Shown: positions 26,401 through 37,951, counted from the first letter of the stretch. The stretch: DNA of 64,000 nucleotides from Apricaphanius iberus (GCA_028564705.1 JAPXFQ010000250.1:434001-498000); one strand, 5' to 3'. Notes: a model not told the origin generated them from the sequence alone. Numbers and translations: made by a program.

Positions 26401-29400
26401 TGATAAGGTAGCAAAAAGTGTTTTTTTTATGTTCTTGAAAAATCCAAAATGTTTTTATAAAAATAAAAACAATCTACAGAAAAAAACAGGGATAATTGGT
26501 TGAAATGAAAACACATTAGCTTTTATGGAAGCGTGGCCAGAAGAAAGCCATTAAAAAAACAACATCGGAGAGACCTGTCTACAATTTACCACAAGCTAAA
26601 GCTCAGCATTGAACTAATTGGCTAAAATGCAAAAGGCTATATATGCACACCCTCCTTACAGTGTCACACGGTGGTAGAAGCATCATCTTTAGCAGAGATA
26701 AGAAAATATTTCAGTATGTTCGCATTTTGAGTTGATAGGAAGATACAAAACACTTCAGACTGAGGTTTACTTTCCACAAACACAATAACCTTAAACATAG
26801 AGCAAGACGAATAATGGAATAGCTAAATGAATACAAACTGTGCAAATGAATTGCCTAGTCAAGTAAAATTCAATATGTGGTTAGACTTTATACCCTGTCA
26901 GATATTCAGTCCATCTCCACCCAAATAAGAATGAACTTGAGGAATTATGCAAAGAAGAATGAGCAAAAATGTCAGCATTAAGACGTAGTTAGCATATTCC
27001 CTAAAATATTTGAAATTAAGTGCAGCAAAAAGATGGCTCCACAAGGTATCAAGCAGACATGTATCTTTTAACTTTTATTTTACAGTTAGCCAATAATTTG
27101 GTTTGTTGGTTTGTAACTAAATCTGTGTAACAAGAGTGGAAGAGTGTGGTTGTAAAGCAATAAAATGTGGAGAAATGTCAAAGGAAGGCACTGTAAAAAA
27201 ATAAACTCAGCTTATTAATGACTCCTGAATTCAGATTATTCAAAATTCAAGCAGCACTATAACTAAAATAATTTGATGAATGCTGTGCAAGTTTTCTAAA
27301 AGAAAGTATAAATACAAAAAACAGCAAAGCAATTTACATTTACCTCAAAACAGCTTCTCTACTAAATTGTCCCATCTTGTAGATTTCTCATAAATTCTTA
27401 TATTCATGTGTTTCGCACTACCAGAAATATTCCTTTACAATTTTTCAAATTAGCCTTAATTCTATTTGCAGTAAGTAATGCTTCTGTTGTGTTTTCACTG
27501 GGGATGAAAGACTGCTTTGATATAACAGAACAAACCTTCTCCTTCAACCAAAAGTTAGGTGGGAAAGTCTGTTTTCTCAGCCAGATAACAGACTTCTGAA
27601 ATTCAACAGCTAAAATCGGATGGTAGTGTGTGTGAGATGTTTAGCACCGAATACCTGCGCATATTAATTGCATTTTGCTTGCGGCAGGAATGACACCCCC
27701 CGAGGTGAAGAGAACAGACAGGGAGGAGAGAAAGAGACACAGGAGATAGAGCAGAGAAAAGAACAGGAGGTGTTAATGGAACCTTCTATTTTCCCCCACA
27801 TCTTCACTCAAGGCTTAACAGTTAAATATAGTCCTAAAACAAGACAGGAAGGTATTGTTAAAATTTTAGTTTTAAACAGTATTATGGGAGTCGGCTAACA
27901 GAAATGTAGGAAAAGATTCAGAGACACAGTGAACATGTGGAAGAAGGTACTTTGGTCTGATTAGACCAAATTGAACTTTTAGGTCTTGTTGAATTAAATA
28001 TTATCAAAAATAATTCAGTGCATGTTCAAAACAGAGACAAGGAACCAATTTCCAGTTCTTAACATTTATTTTGAACAGATTAACAAATATGCGGGTTTAC
28101 AGAGAAAACATGCCCTATTTTCTCTGGGACAGATTAAAGAGATCTGACGAAGAATGGTTTCCGTGTCATAACTTTTATAAACATCCAAAACCTCCCAGGA
28201 TTAATCTGCTCCAATCAGAACGTTTTAAACAGTGTCTTGACCATGATTGGATGTCAAAAATTATATGTGTCCTCCTGGATCCAAGTCAAAAGTTCATTCT
28301 GAGTTTTATGGTCCTAAGCAAAACTCCCAGCTTTATGGCCTTGGTTCTGGCATCCTAAATCTACAGACATCCTGTTTTTACAGCCTGCAATAAAACTCTT
28401 TGTCTCAGAGGTCCTCAAAGGTCACACATACTCCCACCATATCCAAGGCCTCTGCTGCTGGTAAACAGTGTGTCTTTTTACCTCTGAATAATAGATGTTT
28501 AAAACATATGTAGCCCCAAAAGAATAGATACAACAGTCTACATGAAAAATGCTGTGTGGTAAAAACTTACCACACCCTCTCCACCATCAAACATTGTGGT
28601 GGCAGTATCATGCTGTGGGTAGGTGCTTTACTTTAGCAGAAACAAGGATGTTGATCAGTAGGGATGGGCGAAAAGTGGATCGTTTATCATCACCATTAAA
28701 AATAAAACAGCTTTTTTTGTGATTTCTCTTTATAAGCTGATCATGTTTTGGAAACCCCAAACACAAAATGCTTTATTGGAACATCTTCTGTCAGTGTTTA
28801 AACAAATACTTTTCCACCCATGGGTCCATGAAAGCATTAATAGATATCAGTGAGGGTGAGAGGAAAAATTCTGTTTTTGGATGCATGAACGTGGTAGAGA
28901 GATACAGCTGTAAGTGTAGCAAAATGCCATTTTACTGAGGAGTAATATGGGCGGGGAAAGGGATACACATGCATGTTACTCTAGTTATTCATAAAATAAA
29001 TAAAATCATGGATCTTTTACCTTCTACTTCATGTTTATGTGCTACTTTATGTGGGTTAAAAAAATGAGATCCCGAAAATCACACTCAAGCTTGATGTTGT
29101 CATGTGATGAAAAGCGAAACGTATCGAGGGCTAAGCCTTGGTTATACTTCTCAGTCAGCAGTGTAAAGGACACTTGCAAGGAGAGCCTCTCTGCACATTA
29201 ATAAGCAAACAACTACCAGCATTTCAGACTAACACAGACTCCTCCACACCAGCAATGTTACTGTTCAGTAACTGACAGCAGCTAGGTATGGTACTTTTTT
29301 CTGCTCCTCCAGAGAGGTTTATGTGCATGTTAGTATTCAGGAGATTAGAAGCTAATTACAGATAGTTGCTGGCATATAAAAAAAATCAAAGAGATGAATT

Positions 29401-32400
29401 CCCTGAATCCTCCACCAAATTAAAGTATAAATAAATGACATTATAGAACAGGGTATGACTGACCCTCCTATGAACCTCTTGCAAAATGACACACACAATC
29501 TCCTCTCTACACACACAACAGTATGTGATGCACATGCAATGACAGTTACCGACACAGCCGCACACACATGATGGATACCAGCAGTGATTGTCGGAGCTGA
29601 GGCAAAGGTAAATGGCTAATTTGAGCATTTGTGACATGCAGCCCGAGGCACGGCGGCCGGCAGCTCATCTCTTCGACAGGTATAGCCTTCACACCTCCCT
29701 AACCTCCCCGTCACCCCAACAGTGACACGCAGCCTGCATGCTGGGGAGCCTACAGAGCATGCGATGGAACACACACACACACACAGAGAGGGGGGTATTC
29801 CTCTGCACGCGTTCGTGTGTATAACTGCAATGGTGCCACATTAGAGTGTGTGAGTGAATGTATGATTGCAAGTGCTCATATGGCTTCTATTCAGATAAAT
29901 AAGACACTTCCAACCAACTTAAAAGGCTTTGTTTTAAGGTGGATTTGGAAAAGTGAGGGAGAGATGGAGAAGAGCGTTTCTGAGTCTCCAGCTGTGTCGT
30001 TGCTGCTATAAAGGGCTGAAAAAGACAGGGATGCTCACCTGCTGTGCTGTGAAATTGAAGTTGTGGAAACTTGTAAATCATACTTGCAACAATTTCCTAA
30101 AAATTCTTCCCTATAAAATTTTTTTATAAACCAAGGAGTGGCTTCTGTTTGGTTTGGTTCCATTGTTTGGATGGATGAACTGAAGATTCATCTTAAACAA
30201 AAGGGACAAGTGAAGCTGGGCAGAATGAATCTGTTAGGATAGTAGTGCAGAAACAGCTTTTAAAGGTGAGAGCGAACGAAAAGCACAGGTGAGAAAGAAG
30301 GAAAAGGTGCAAATAAAAAAGGTTGGAGTGAGGTCACACGAACACTCCAAACGTTACACTCTCTAGACCTTTCACACACTTTATAGGCATCTGCTTCATA
30401 TCTATTATCACCTTAAAGCAAAAAGCTTCCACTTTCTGTCACTACAATGCTCAGACACAATTCTATTTCACACCTTAATGCACTAAAGCTTACACAAATA
30501 CACACATCAGACTACTGCTGCTAAAACCTGTCAAATACAAGCATCATCAACACCTGAGGCATCTAAACATCACTGCACTCTCCAACCCTAGACCTAGTCA
30601 ATTACTATCAACTTGAAGCAAATAAATGTAATGCACACAGCTGGACTGAGTGGTCCTGACAGAAAGAGAACAAAGGAAAGCTTTTAGGAGTGCTGACATT
30701 CTTATTCTATTACATTATTACACAGAATTTTGAACAGATTTATTTGGTTTCTTTTGGAGCCAGATGAATGGTGCAATATTTAATTTCAGCAAAACACGAG
30801 AGTGGGGAAAGCAAAAAGAGAGAAGAGGTAATTAATGACTGGAGCTGGATAGTGGACATTAACAAACACATCAATATCAACAGTAACACCTTCATCAGGA
30901 TTCACACACATGAAAGAAGAGTCTATTAGTTATTAAATGTCTATCTCAACTTAGGTTTACTTAGGAAATCAAGCAGCAGGCATAAACACCAGATGAGGAG
31001 GCAGTGATGTCTGAGGCATAGAAACATGTGTTGGCACCCTGGTAAAGATGTAAAAATATAAAAATGTATTTTGTCTTTTACTGTACGAGACACAAAAAGA
31101 GAAAAAAGAAAATCCTTTAAATTTGAGTACAAATTGAGTTATAACACAATCACCAGTGAGAAAATTGTCAATATTTCTGCTGTCAATACATTTTTTTTTC
31201 AGTTTAATTGTTATCACAATAAATCCCACAAAATATTGTGAGAAATGAGGATATCCAAATTTCGCATCCCATCTGATCAGTTCCCAGTAGATATTTTTTT
31301 CTTTTCTTATAATTTTTATCCCAGTTTTTCCCCATTATTTATCAACCAGTGTTCCTACCCAATTCCAGCTCTGGGCATTGCTCTCCCTCTGCCAACTGTG
31401 GGGGGACACTGAAGCTCAAGCCTCCTTCCTGCTTGAGGAGGGAGCAGGCCCTTCTTGTCACCTGAGGGGGCAGAGTTTCCCCAGCTGGACGTAGCGCGTG
31501 GAAGGATCACGTTAATCCAGCCAGATCCTCCCCAACCCTTCAGGCGCCCCAGTCAGCCAGGAGGAGGCAGTATACAGCCCAGAACTGGTGCATGTTTTTG
31601 TGGGAGTAGCTCACATTAGCTACTCAAGGGAACACAGGGAGAACATGCAAACTCGATACAAAAAGGCCCTTTCACCAACCCCACACTGGGTGTGGGAGTT
31701 CCCAGTAGAAAATCAGAAAACTTTACATGTTTACACTTAGGACAGAAAAGGCTTTAAAAAGCATCTTTCCCAAACAATTGCTGTGCAGAAAGTCTCAAAT
31801 GGTTATTATGGTGACCAGTGATGTTATGTGCCATTGTCTAGCCTAACTGACAGTGGCTGAGAGAAATGGATCTCTGTGTCTCATCACATTCATAGTTCAA
31901 AGAAAAATAAGCTATTGATGTCATAAGATGTTCCTAGCAAGATTCATTTAATAAAGCATAAATTAAAAAAAGATAAAAGTTTCATTTTCAAAGGGATTAC
32001 TATGAGTACCAATGAATGTGCAGTTGTGAATTTAAAATTGTATTTCTTTTCAGGATTTTTATTCCACACTGAATACATGTTCTTAAATTAAAAGTAGGAA
32101 AGATGAATGTTTTTAAAGCTTCCTATGTCGTCATTATCACTGATGCCAACAAATGTGCCTACATCTGCAAGTCCAAGATACCAAACTTCTGCAGTTAAAC
32201 ACTGCACGAAACCTCCAGTTGTGCATAAAAAGTCATTATTTGATGATTGATTTATTGGTTTATTTGTGGTCAGTTTTACTATTTTAAGAATAACCGTAAA
32301 CAGATATTAAATTCAAAAGCAAATACATAAAAATAAACAGAAAAGTGCAATACAAAAGAAGAGGGCTATTACAATAATCAAACATCAGTTTAAATTTTGC

Positions 32401-35400
32401 TCACCAGTATTTTTGCAAATTAAAAAAAAATAAATCTTCAAAGTTTGAAACATCTTTCTCAACACAAAGCAAAAAGAAACGTGTTGACACAGATAAACTA
32501 ACACTGTCAACCCCAAATGTCAACAGGTGAGCAAACACAAAGTCCAAACCTGATTTAATATATATTGAAATGGTTTCAGCAAATTATTTTTCATTTCAGA
32601 GGAGAAAAAAAAATATTGTACAATCTAGATTCAACAAGACACCATCACTCACCAGTAACCTGGCCTTTTCTTCCTCTTCATGGGTTCTCCATTTCTCCAT
32701 GATGACATCAGGGCTGGTCTTATGCATGTCTTTGATGGCTGAAGTCTCTCTCTCCTTTTGGGCCAGCTTGGCCAGCTGTTCCTGCACCAGTGCTTGTTGA
32801 CGCTCATAGCTAAAGTCAGACAAGGATATGAACCGTTAACCTTTAACAACGCATGGAGAGCCAGTTCAAGATACAAGTGCTTGTTCTCACACAGAAACCT
32901 CTGTTATGCTGATGATACACAACAATATTTATGCATAAATTCTTATGAAACCAATCAGTTAGGTAGATTACAAGCACGTCTCAAAGACATAAAACCTGGA
33001 TAACTCTGAATTTTCTGCTCTTAAACTCAGACAAAAAAAAGTATTGTTGTATTTGGACCAGAAGCTTTAAAAAGGAAACTGCCAAGTCGATCACTTCATC
33101 TGGATGGCATTAAATTGGCCTCTAGTAATAGTGTAAAGAACCATGGGGTATTTTTTGACCTTGAAATTACATTTAAATCCCATTTTAAACAGGTTTCCAA
33201 GATTTCTTTCCTCCACTTCTGGAATTTTGCTAAAATTAGAAGCATCCTGTCCAGGAGTGATGCAGAGAAACTAGTCCATACATGTGTTACTAAAAGGCTG
33301 GACTACTGTAATTCCTTATTATCAGGAAGTCCAAAAAATGCAATTAAAAGCCTTCATTTGATCCAAAATGCTGCCTCCAGAATTCTCCTGTTTTAGCTTC
33401 TTTCCATTGGCTCCCTGTTAAATCCAGAATAGAATTTAAGATCCTGCTCCTTAGACATAAAGCCCTTAATAATCAAGCTCCATCATACATCAGAAATCAG
33501 ATTTTTTTTTTACGTATGTTCCTAAGAGGGCACTTCGTTCTCAGATTTGCAGGTTTACTGGTAGTTACTAGGATTTCCCAAAGTAAAATGGGAGGCAGAT
33601 CTTTTAGTTACCAGGCTCCTCCCCTGTGGAACCAGCACCCAGTTTTAGTCCGTAAGGCAGATACTGATCAGTTTGGATGATGCCCCAGTGACCGAGCATC
33701 TTCCATGACTTCATGTCAACTTTTTATTTTCTTTAATATATAAAGTACTCTTACATCACTTATTTTGTTCTTTTTGTGTCTCTTCTCTGTCTTCTCAAAC
33801 CCCCAGACGGTCGTGCCAGATGACCGCTTGTACTGAGCCAGGTTCTGCCGGAGGTTTCTTCCTGTTATAAAGGAGTTTTTCCTCTCCACCCTCGCCACAT
33901 GCTTGCTCAGTATGAGGGATTACTGAGGATTGTTGTGGTAGGAGTCTGCACGTTCCGGGCACAAGCTGACGTCAATAACTCAACACAATATGCTGGGATT
34001 CCTTACATAGAAAACTTTTAACTGATTAGAATATTTGTATAATTGTATTTAAATTACCTGCTTTGTAAAGTGCCTTGAGATGACATTAGTTGTGAATTGG
34101 CGCTATGTAAATAAATTGAATTGAATTGATGGTGAGATGAAAACTAAAGATGAAGACTGTCAAATTAGAAACAAAATTGTCTTTTCATTTGATAACTTAA
34201 ATGGTTTTAGTGCTTGTTTTCTATCTCTTTAAAGCTGCAGTCCAGAACATATATTCATGTATCAAAGTTTTATAAATCTTTAAAATGATAGTGGGGTTCA
34301 ATGCTATGATAAAAGGCTAGTGCTCCACAACATTTTTTATTCTTTCTTCGTCCCACCTTCTGCCTATAGATCCTTATGCATTTTTCACTGACTGCAAAAT
34401 TGTTTAAACCATCAGAATTCGAGTTTCCTCTTTGTCAGCTGTAAATCTACTTGCATGTGCATCGCACCAACCTCTTTAGTTCATTCACATTGGCCCTAAT
34501 AACTTTCATAAAATTTAGTAATTTCAAACAAAGGCCACAAAAAAAAAGAGTACTTTCAACAGTTCTTTTAGTTTGTTTACAGTATTTGTTTACAGTATTT
34601 GATTACTTTTAAATACAGTACTATGAGACTATCAAATCGTTGTGGAGATATTTGGGCTACTCTTCTTTGCAAAACTATTTATATCTATTTAGCCACGCTG
34701 GGGGGTTGGAAAACATGTATAGCCTATTTTGACTAAGCCACTCCAAAAAAAAGTTATATTTTTGCTATTCAGAGGTGGATTTGATGTTGTGCTTCAGATC
34801 ATTTTCCTGTAGTATAACTCAAATGTACACTCACTCATGTGAAACATTCCAATCTGATGGCCAGTTATAGCCCCCTGAATTTTTCCTACTCTAGAAGCTG
34901 CTGGTACCCCTATCTCTTCATCTTTTACAAGAGAAACAACTCGACGCACCAAACTTTTCAAAGAGTCCCAATTTTGTCTGGCCAGTCCACAGAAAATTTA
35001 CTGAAAAGTCATGTGGGCCTGTGTGTTAAACTGTGTACTGTAGGTTTGGCCTGGGAACTCACCGCATACCATGTTTTGTCCACCATTTGATAACTCCATT
35101 TTGTATTACCTCAGGTTATTTGATGATGAACAAAAAACATAAGGGGGAAATACTTTTTGATTGTAGAAATGTGAATTTTAAAATCTTAAACACAACACAA
35201 ACTAATAAGTGAGATTAGCCTAAAAAAATAGATCCCTATTATTTTACATAAAATCGTAAATGTACAATCAACATGTTGAAACGAACAGTTGATTGTAACC
35301 CTGGATAAATAAACAAACCAATGTAGTGATAATGACATTTTAAATTACAAACACCTACTTTTTACGCATCTCTGCCCGTGTCTCCGAAGCTGAGGCTTCT

Positions 35401-37620
35401 GCAGGTTTTGAACCTAAAAATCAAGAAGTAAATAACAACCTTAGCAATTGTACTATAGAAGAGTATTTACAGAATAGCTATGGATCTCTGAATACACAAC
35501 ATAAGATATTTATTTAAAATTGGAACAGTGTGTATGTTCTAAATGACACTTAAAACATGAAAACATTTTTTTCATATTTCAATAACACATTTCTGTAAAC
35601 ATAATGAGGTAAGTCTATAGATTCTTAGTTTGTTTAGTGTATACTGCCTTTTTTCGACACAATCTAAATCTGACATGCAATCAGAGATTATTATCCCTTC
35701 TCCAGGCAATCTTCTGAATGATGACTATATAGACAATGTGTGACACAAGGAATGTCATGATTAGGACGTACTTGACGAGGTCTTTTGACTGTCTGGAGCA
35801 GACGATGAAGGTCGAACTCTTTCTGATCCCTGAGATTCCCTCATCCGCCGGAGGACATCCTCAGAAAGCTGGAACAGAAAGTTAACATTAGAACGTAGAC
35901 CCTGTTATGACAAATGTTATTTATTTATATTTTTTTCCACTTACAAAACCTTGTAAGTCGGGGGAAAAAGAAAATACGTGACATGATTCAATAGCTTGTG
36001 TAGCCTCCTTAGTTTCCAAAACTCCCAGTGTTTTTTGTTTTTTCATTTGACTTTACACAAGAAATGGTTACCGACCCTTCTGCACAATATTGCATCAGTT
36101 AATTGAGGTTTACATGGATTTCTAATATGCATAATCCAGTAAAGGTCTCATTGCAACATTTGAATAAGGTTGGGGTCTTGATTTTGACTAAGCTGCCGCA
36201 GCACATTGGCCCTTTTATTTTTGAGCTCCTCTTTTGCTCCTTAACTGTTGGAAAGATGGCCTCATGTCTTACTTGAAAATCCTTCAACAGAAGAGTTCCT
36301 TGCTGATTCAACGAGAAGCTTAGATCCCTCGACCGCAAAAAAAAAAGCTCAAACCATCATTCACCTCCAGGCTCGATCGTTGGTGTAAGCTGTTTGTGCT
36401 GATATGACTGGTTTTCCTCAAAGTTTGTGCTTCCTACGTTATTGTTCTTATCCGTCCAAATGAAAGTTTGGTGGTTTGTCTTATACCTAAGCTCTCATCC
36501 TATGTTGTTTTAGTGAGTGGTGGTTTTCTACTGGTGACTCATTTTTAAAAAAACATACTTGTTCAGTCTTTCTTTATTTTACAGTTAATAATGCTAATAT
36601 CTATTTTTTTCCATTTCTAAAAACTTGACTGTCTGACCTTGGGGAAAAATCATTCTTGAACATCCTATGTTTTCAATCTGTGAATAATCGTTTCACTGCA
36701 GGACACTACACTTAAAGAATTTCATAAATCCTCCCAGAATAATAATGTGACATTTGGGTCTCTCTAAGGTCATTGCTATGGGTTTTTTTTTCACCTTACT
36801 ATTGTGTTAAGACACACACTTGTATGCAGTGGATCATTACATTCAAATATATTGTGCTTTTATAAAAGGGAGTCACCGTTTCTGATGATCAACACTTGAC
36901 AAGTAGGGTGGACAGGAACCATTTTTCCCCATAAGGTTATTTCTAATCTTTTTCTACTTTGGCATATCTTTACACACACCTGCATGCTCCTGACCATTAA
37001 ATGCCAACACTTCTGCTTCTACATAGGTGGTCACACTTGCTGATAGTAAACACTTCACAGAATGATGGGTGTCAACTGCTGCTCCAGCATCATTGCAAAA
37101 CTCTTTCTGCCTAAGTAGTTTGTTACTTAATCAAGTGTATTTAATTAGCAACAGTTGGCTGCTATACCCAGTGAAGAAGCAAAGGTGAACTTAGTTTTCC
37201 CCCATGCATTCATTATCAGTCATATTTACCCCCTCACAATTAATGTTGATATAGCATACAAGCTAACATTAGCCGGGGATATAAACGTCCAAATTACTAG
37301 CAACGTACAGGTCTGGTTTTAATTCAGTATAAAAGTTAAAAGTGTTAAATATACTTTACCTAGTGGGAGGATAAGGGAGTATAACCCAAGCTAATGTAGG
37401 AAGAAACATGGAGCAGTTTGAATTTGCAGCAGGGACCGACCTCAGACTCACTGTCCCCACAATATCAGCATATATAACAATGTCTTATTCCTTACTGAAG
37501 ACAACAGACTATATCACCAGCTGCTGCAGTAAATACCTTCACTCCTTCAACTACAGTGACCTTCTCGTCTTCGTCCAGTCCAAAAGACACATTCCTCGCT
37601 TTGCTCCCATTTCCTCCCAT
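11363..37620 (-). CDS. chchd6: MICOS complex subunit Mic25 (CHCHD6), 5' part of gene
   Basis: Mic25 and its paralogue Mic19 (CHCHD3) belong to the MICOS complex, which shapes crista junctions at the mitochondrial inner membrane. Six coding exons are visible: 37537-37620, 35772-35868, 35359-35413, 32653-32809, 14911-14931 (microexon) and 11363-11446. Their phases fit and give 166 residues, or 159 without the microexon. The start is MGGNGSKARNVSFGLDEDEK; MGxxxS is an N-myristoylation pattern, as in Mic19. LSEDVLRRMRE follows, then a charged coiled coil and the family signature FYKEQLEILEKK. VSFG and YERQQALVQEQLAKLAQKER fit CHCHD6 better than CHCHD3, and neighbouring tpra1 agrees, since both are on human 3q21. 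The exons for the C-terminal twin-CX9C CHCH domain (about 70 residues) were not found and presumably lie left of the window. CHCHD3 remains the alternative. Confidence 0.88.
11600..11895 (+). mobile_element. LINE 3'-end fragment (L2-like)
   Basis: TCTGGAACAAACTTCCAGA, then GCAAAGCTGCTGAAACACT, and a tail GTGCTATACAAATAAAGCTG are typical of the last reverse transcriptase codons and 3' end of L2-like LINEs. It is 5'-truncated and has no intact frame. It lies 150 bp from the chchd6 exon at 11363-11446, in the upstream intron. Confidence 0.65.
11900..14900. other. Non-coding chchd6 intron sequence
   Basis: This is AT-rich intron between the exon at 11446 and the microexon at 14911. No further exon, RNA gene or classifiable repeat is seen. 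Confidence 0.6.
14911..14931 (-). CDS. chchd6: chchd6 21-nt microexon (predicted)
   Basis: Twenty-one bases encoding PSDLDAW are flanked by a strong pyrimidine tract ending TCTGTTTCCCAG and a donor GTAAGC. Both flanking junctions are phase 0, so including it adds seven residues between KARLL and AKQLERKEQ without changing frame. Human Mic25 and Mic19, as I recall them, run straight through this join, so the exon is probably alternative. This is a prediction from splice signals only. Confidence 0.6.
14935..24150. other. Non-coding chchd6 intron sequence, left part of 17.7-kb intron
   Basis: AT-rich sequence with a short (TA)n near 15930, a CA/TG-rich tract near 18880-18920, a G12 run at 20693-20704 and a GC-richer patch at 21200-21330 that may be MITE-derived. 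No gene is recognised. Confidence 0.55.
24168..26151 (+). mobile_element. hAT transposon with BED zinc-finger transposase start
   Basis: The element has inverted ends TAGGGGTACTCCGATT (left) and TAGGGATGCTCTGATC (right, reversed). The 8-bp target duplication ATTAGAAG at 24160-24167 and 26152-26159 is exact, the hallmark of hAT. At 24408-24560 a plus-strand frame MSAVWNFFSVCKNDIKFASC runs through CKTCNEKIP and NLIRHLKKK, a BED-type zinc finger of ZBED-like hAT transposases, then hits TGA. The next codons (EHGELFEAHRREFK) and the part after 25677 (YERESQKANQITRKILEFI) continue the protein in fragments. The catalytic core is absent. A second element is nested inside. Confidence 0.85.
24672..25668 (+). 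mobile_element. Nested hAT-like element, internally deleted
   Basis: This 997-bp insertion interrupts the outer transposase between AYAWKHSA and YERESQKA. It is flanked by CTCGGCCA (24664-24671) and CTCGCCCA (25669-25676), an 8-bp duplication with one mismatch. It holds the start of one transposase (MSKRKQVTLTTLGFSEG from about 24956), a middle piece from 25020, and a C-terminal hAT dimerisation piece (LPTSSECERGFSAVNDTDSK, 25335-25560) in a shifted frame. A C-rich run lies at 25619-25631. Most of the catalytic part is missing, so it is non-autonomous. The terminal repeats are poorly conserved and the edges are set mainly by the duplication. Confidence 0.7.
26340..26700 (+). mobile_element. 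Degenerate Tc1/mariner-like relic
   Basis: AAAGTATTCAGACTGTTTTA with TTTTGTCACATTAAAT, GGAGAGACCTGTCTACAA and CACGGTGGTAGAAGCATCAT echo the order of motifs in old fish Tc1-like elements. It is heavily mutated and has no frame. Confidence 0.4.
27935..28655 (+). mobile_element. Degenerate Tc1/mariner-like relic, split
   Basis: GTGGAAGAAGGTACTTTGGT at 27938 and CATTGTGGTGGCAGTATCAT at 28593 correspond to neighbouring parts of a Tc1-like transposase gene. Unrelated sequence of about 0.55 kb lies between them, so a later insertion may have split the relic. Confidence 0.45.
28660..31330. other. Non-coding chchd6 intron sequence
   Basis: Intronic, with a short (AC)n at 29770-29786 and CA-rich patches. 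No exon or RNA gene is recognised. Confidence 0.55.
31340..31700. repeat. GC-rich dispersed repeat, unclassified
   Basis: A GC-rich island in AT-rich intron, including CTCTGGGCATTGCTCTCCCT, CCTCCTTCCTGCTTGAGGAG and GGGAGAACATGCAAACTC. The last word is common in fish SINE-like repeats. I recognise it as a repeated type but cannot name the family. Confidence 0.45.
32653..32809 (-). CDS. chchd6: chchd6 coding exon 4
   Basis: The 157-nt exon encodes most of the charged coiled coil, from NYERQQALVQEQLAKLAQ to RTHEEEEKARLL. The acceptor is CTGACTTTAG and the donor GTGAGT, phase 0. A Rex1-like LINE begins within about 100 bp of the acceptor on the upstream-intron side. Confidence 0.88.
32880..34130 (+). 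mobile_element. Rex1-like non-LTR retrotransposon, 5'-truncated
   Basis: The plus strand holds the reverse transcriptase catalytic box CYADDTQ at 32902-32922. Thumb/C-terminal text follows at 33115-33396 (GVFFDLEITFKSHFKQVSKI, CVTKRLDYCNSLLSG, LIQNAASRIL). The tail at 34070-34130 is CTTGAGATGACATTAGTTGT and ATAAATTGAATTGAATTGA, the usual Rex1-type 3' end. Stops and frameshifts make it inactive. It begins within about 100 bp of the chchd6 exon 4 acceptor, in opposite orientation to the gene. Confidence 0.8.
34650..35180. mobile_element. Degenerate DNA-transposon relic
   Basis: Scattered matches such as GTGCTTCAGATCATTTTCCT, CTGGCCAGTCCACAGAAAAT and TTTGATGATGAAC recall a common old Tc1-like family in fish. 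It is too worn to bound. Confidence 0.3.
35359..35413 (-). CDS. chchd6: chchd6 coding exon 3
   Basis: This 55-nt exon lies between a TTTTTAG acceptor and a GTAGGT donor. It encodes SKPAEASASETRAEMRK, a low-complexity linker leading into the coiled coil. It is assigned by phase continuity with exons 2 and 4. Confidence 0.78.
35772..35868 (-). CDS. chchd6: chchd6 coding exon 2
   Basis: The exon has an acceptor TTCTGTTCCAG and a donor GTACGT. It encodes LSEDVLRRMRESQGSERVRP followed by a Ser-rich linker. The LSE-x-V-x-R-M motif is the most conserved N-terminal block of Mic19/Mic25. It is 97 nt long and ends with one base of a split Ser codon. Confidence 0.88.
36090..36990. mobile_element. Degenerate DNA-transposon relic
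   Basis: The phrases GTTGGAAAGATGGCCTCATG and TCTGATGATCAACACTTGAC resemble parts of old Tc1-like repeats. No frame or ends are preserved. It lies in chchd6 intron 1. Confidence 0.3.
37537..37620 (-). CDS. chchd6: chchd6 coding exon 1
   Basis: This exon encodes the 28 N-terminal residues from the ATG at 37620 to VTVVEGVK. It ends at a GTATTT donor in phase 0. The Gly at position 2 and Ser at position 6 match an N-myristoylation signal. Confidence 0.88.
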
Positions 37621-37900
37621 TCTGAGCGGCCGGCTGCCCGTTTCCACGTTATAACAATAAATATTAAAGCCCCGCTTGTTAACAGTCGTAACAGCGGGGA
37701 AACATTAATGACACGATGGTCGGAGTCGGCGCCACAGCGACTACTTGTCAAAATACTCAAATAAAGGTCATTTCAGCCTTGCAGTATTCTCAAAGCTTAT
37801 TGGTTAGAGGAAAATATTATCATCCAATGAAGTGAGTGTAACTTAAGGAGTGTTGCAAAGCATGACGGGAGTTGTAGGTTGGGTAGCAACTTAGGGTTCC
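37621..37900 (-). promoter_or_regulatory. chchd6 promoter region with ZNF143-like motif
   Basis: Just upstream of the chchd6 ATG the sequence is locally CpG-rich (GCGGCCGGC, TCGGCGCCACAGCG). Two CCAAT-type boxes lie near 37800 and 37832. On the minus strand around 37860-37879 it reads CCTACAACTCCCGTCATGC, close to the ZNF143/THAP11 motif ACTACAAYTCCCAGCATGC found in many housekeeping and mitochondrial gene promoters. No transcription start is proven. Confidence 0.45.
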
Positions 37901-37951
37901 GCGATGCAAGCAGCTTTTTGGAACTTCAAGAATGCTTCAGCTAGAAATATA

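Noticed and set aside
28071..28358. 95-codon plus-strand open frame as a gene
   Set aside because: No recognisable family, in a repeat-rich intron between pieces of a Tc1-like relic; likely chance or part of an insertion.
32758..33396. Open frames at 32758-33003 and 33115-33396 as host genes
   Set aside because: They contain the CYADDTQ box and C-terminal text of a LINE reverse transcriptase, and 32758-32823 overlaps chchd6 exon 4 on the other strand.
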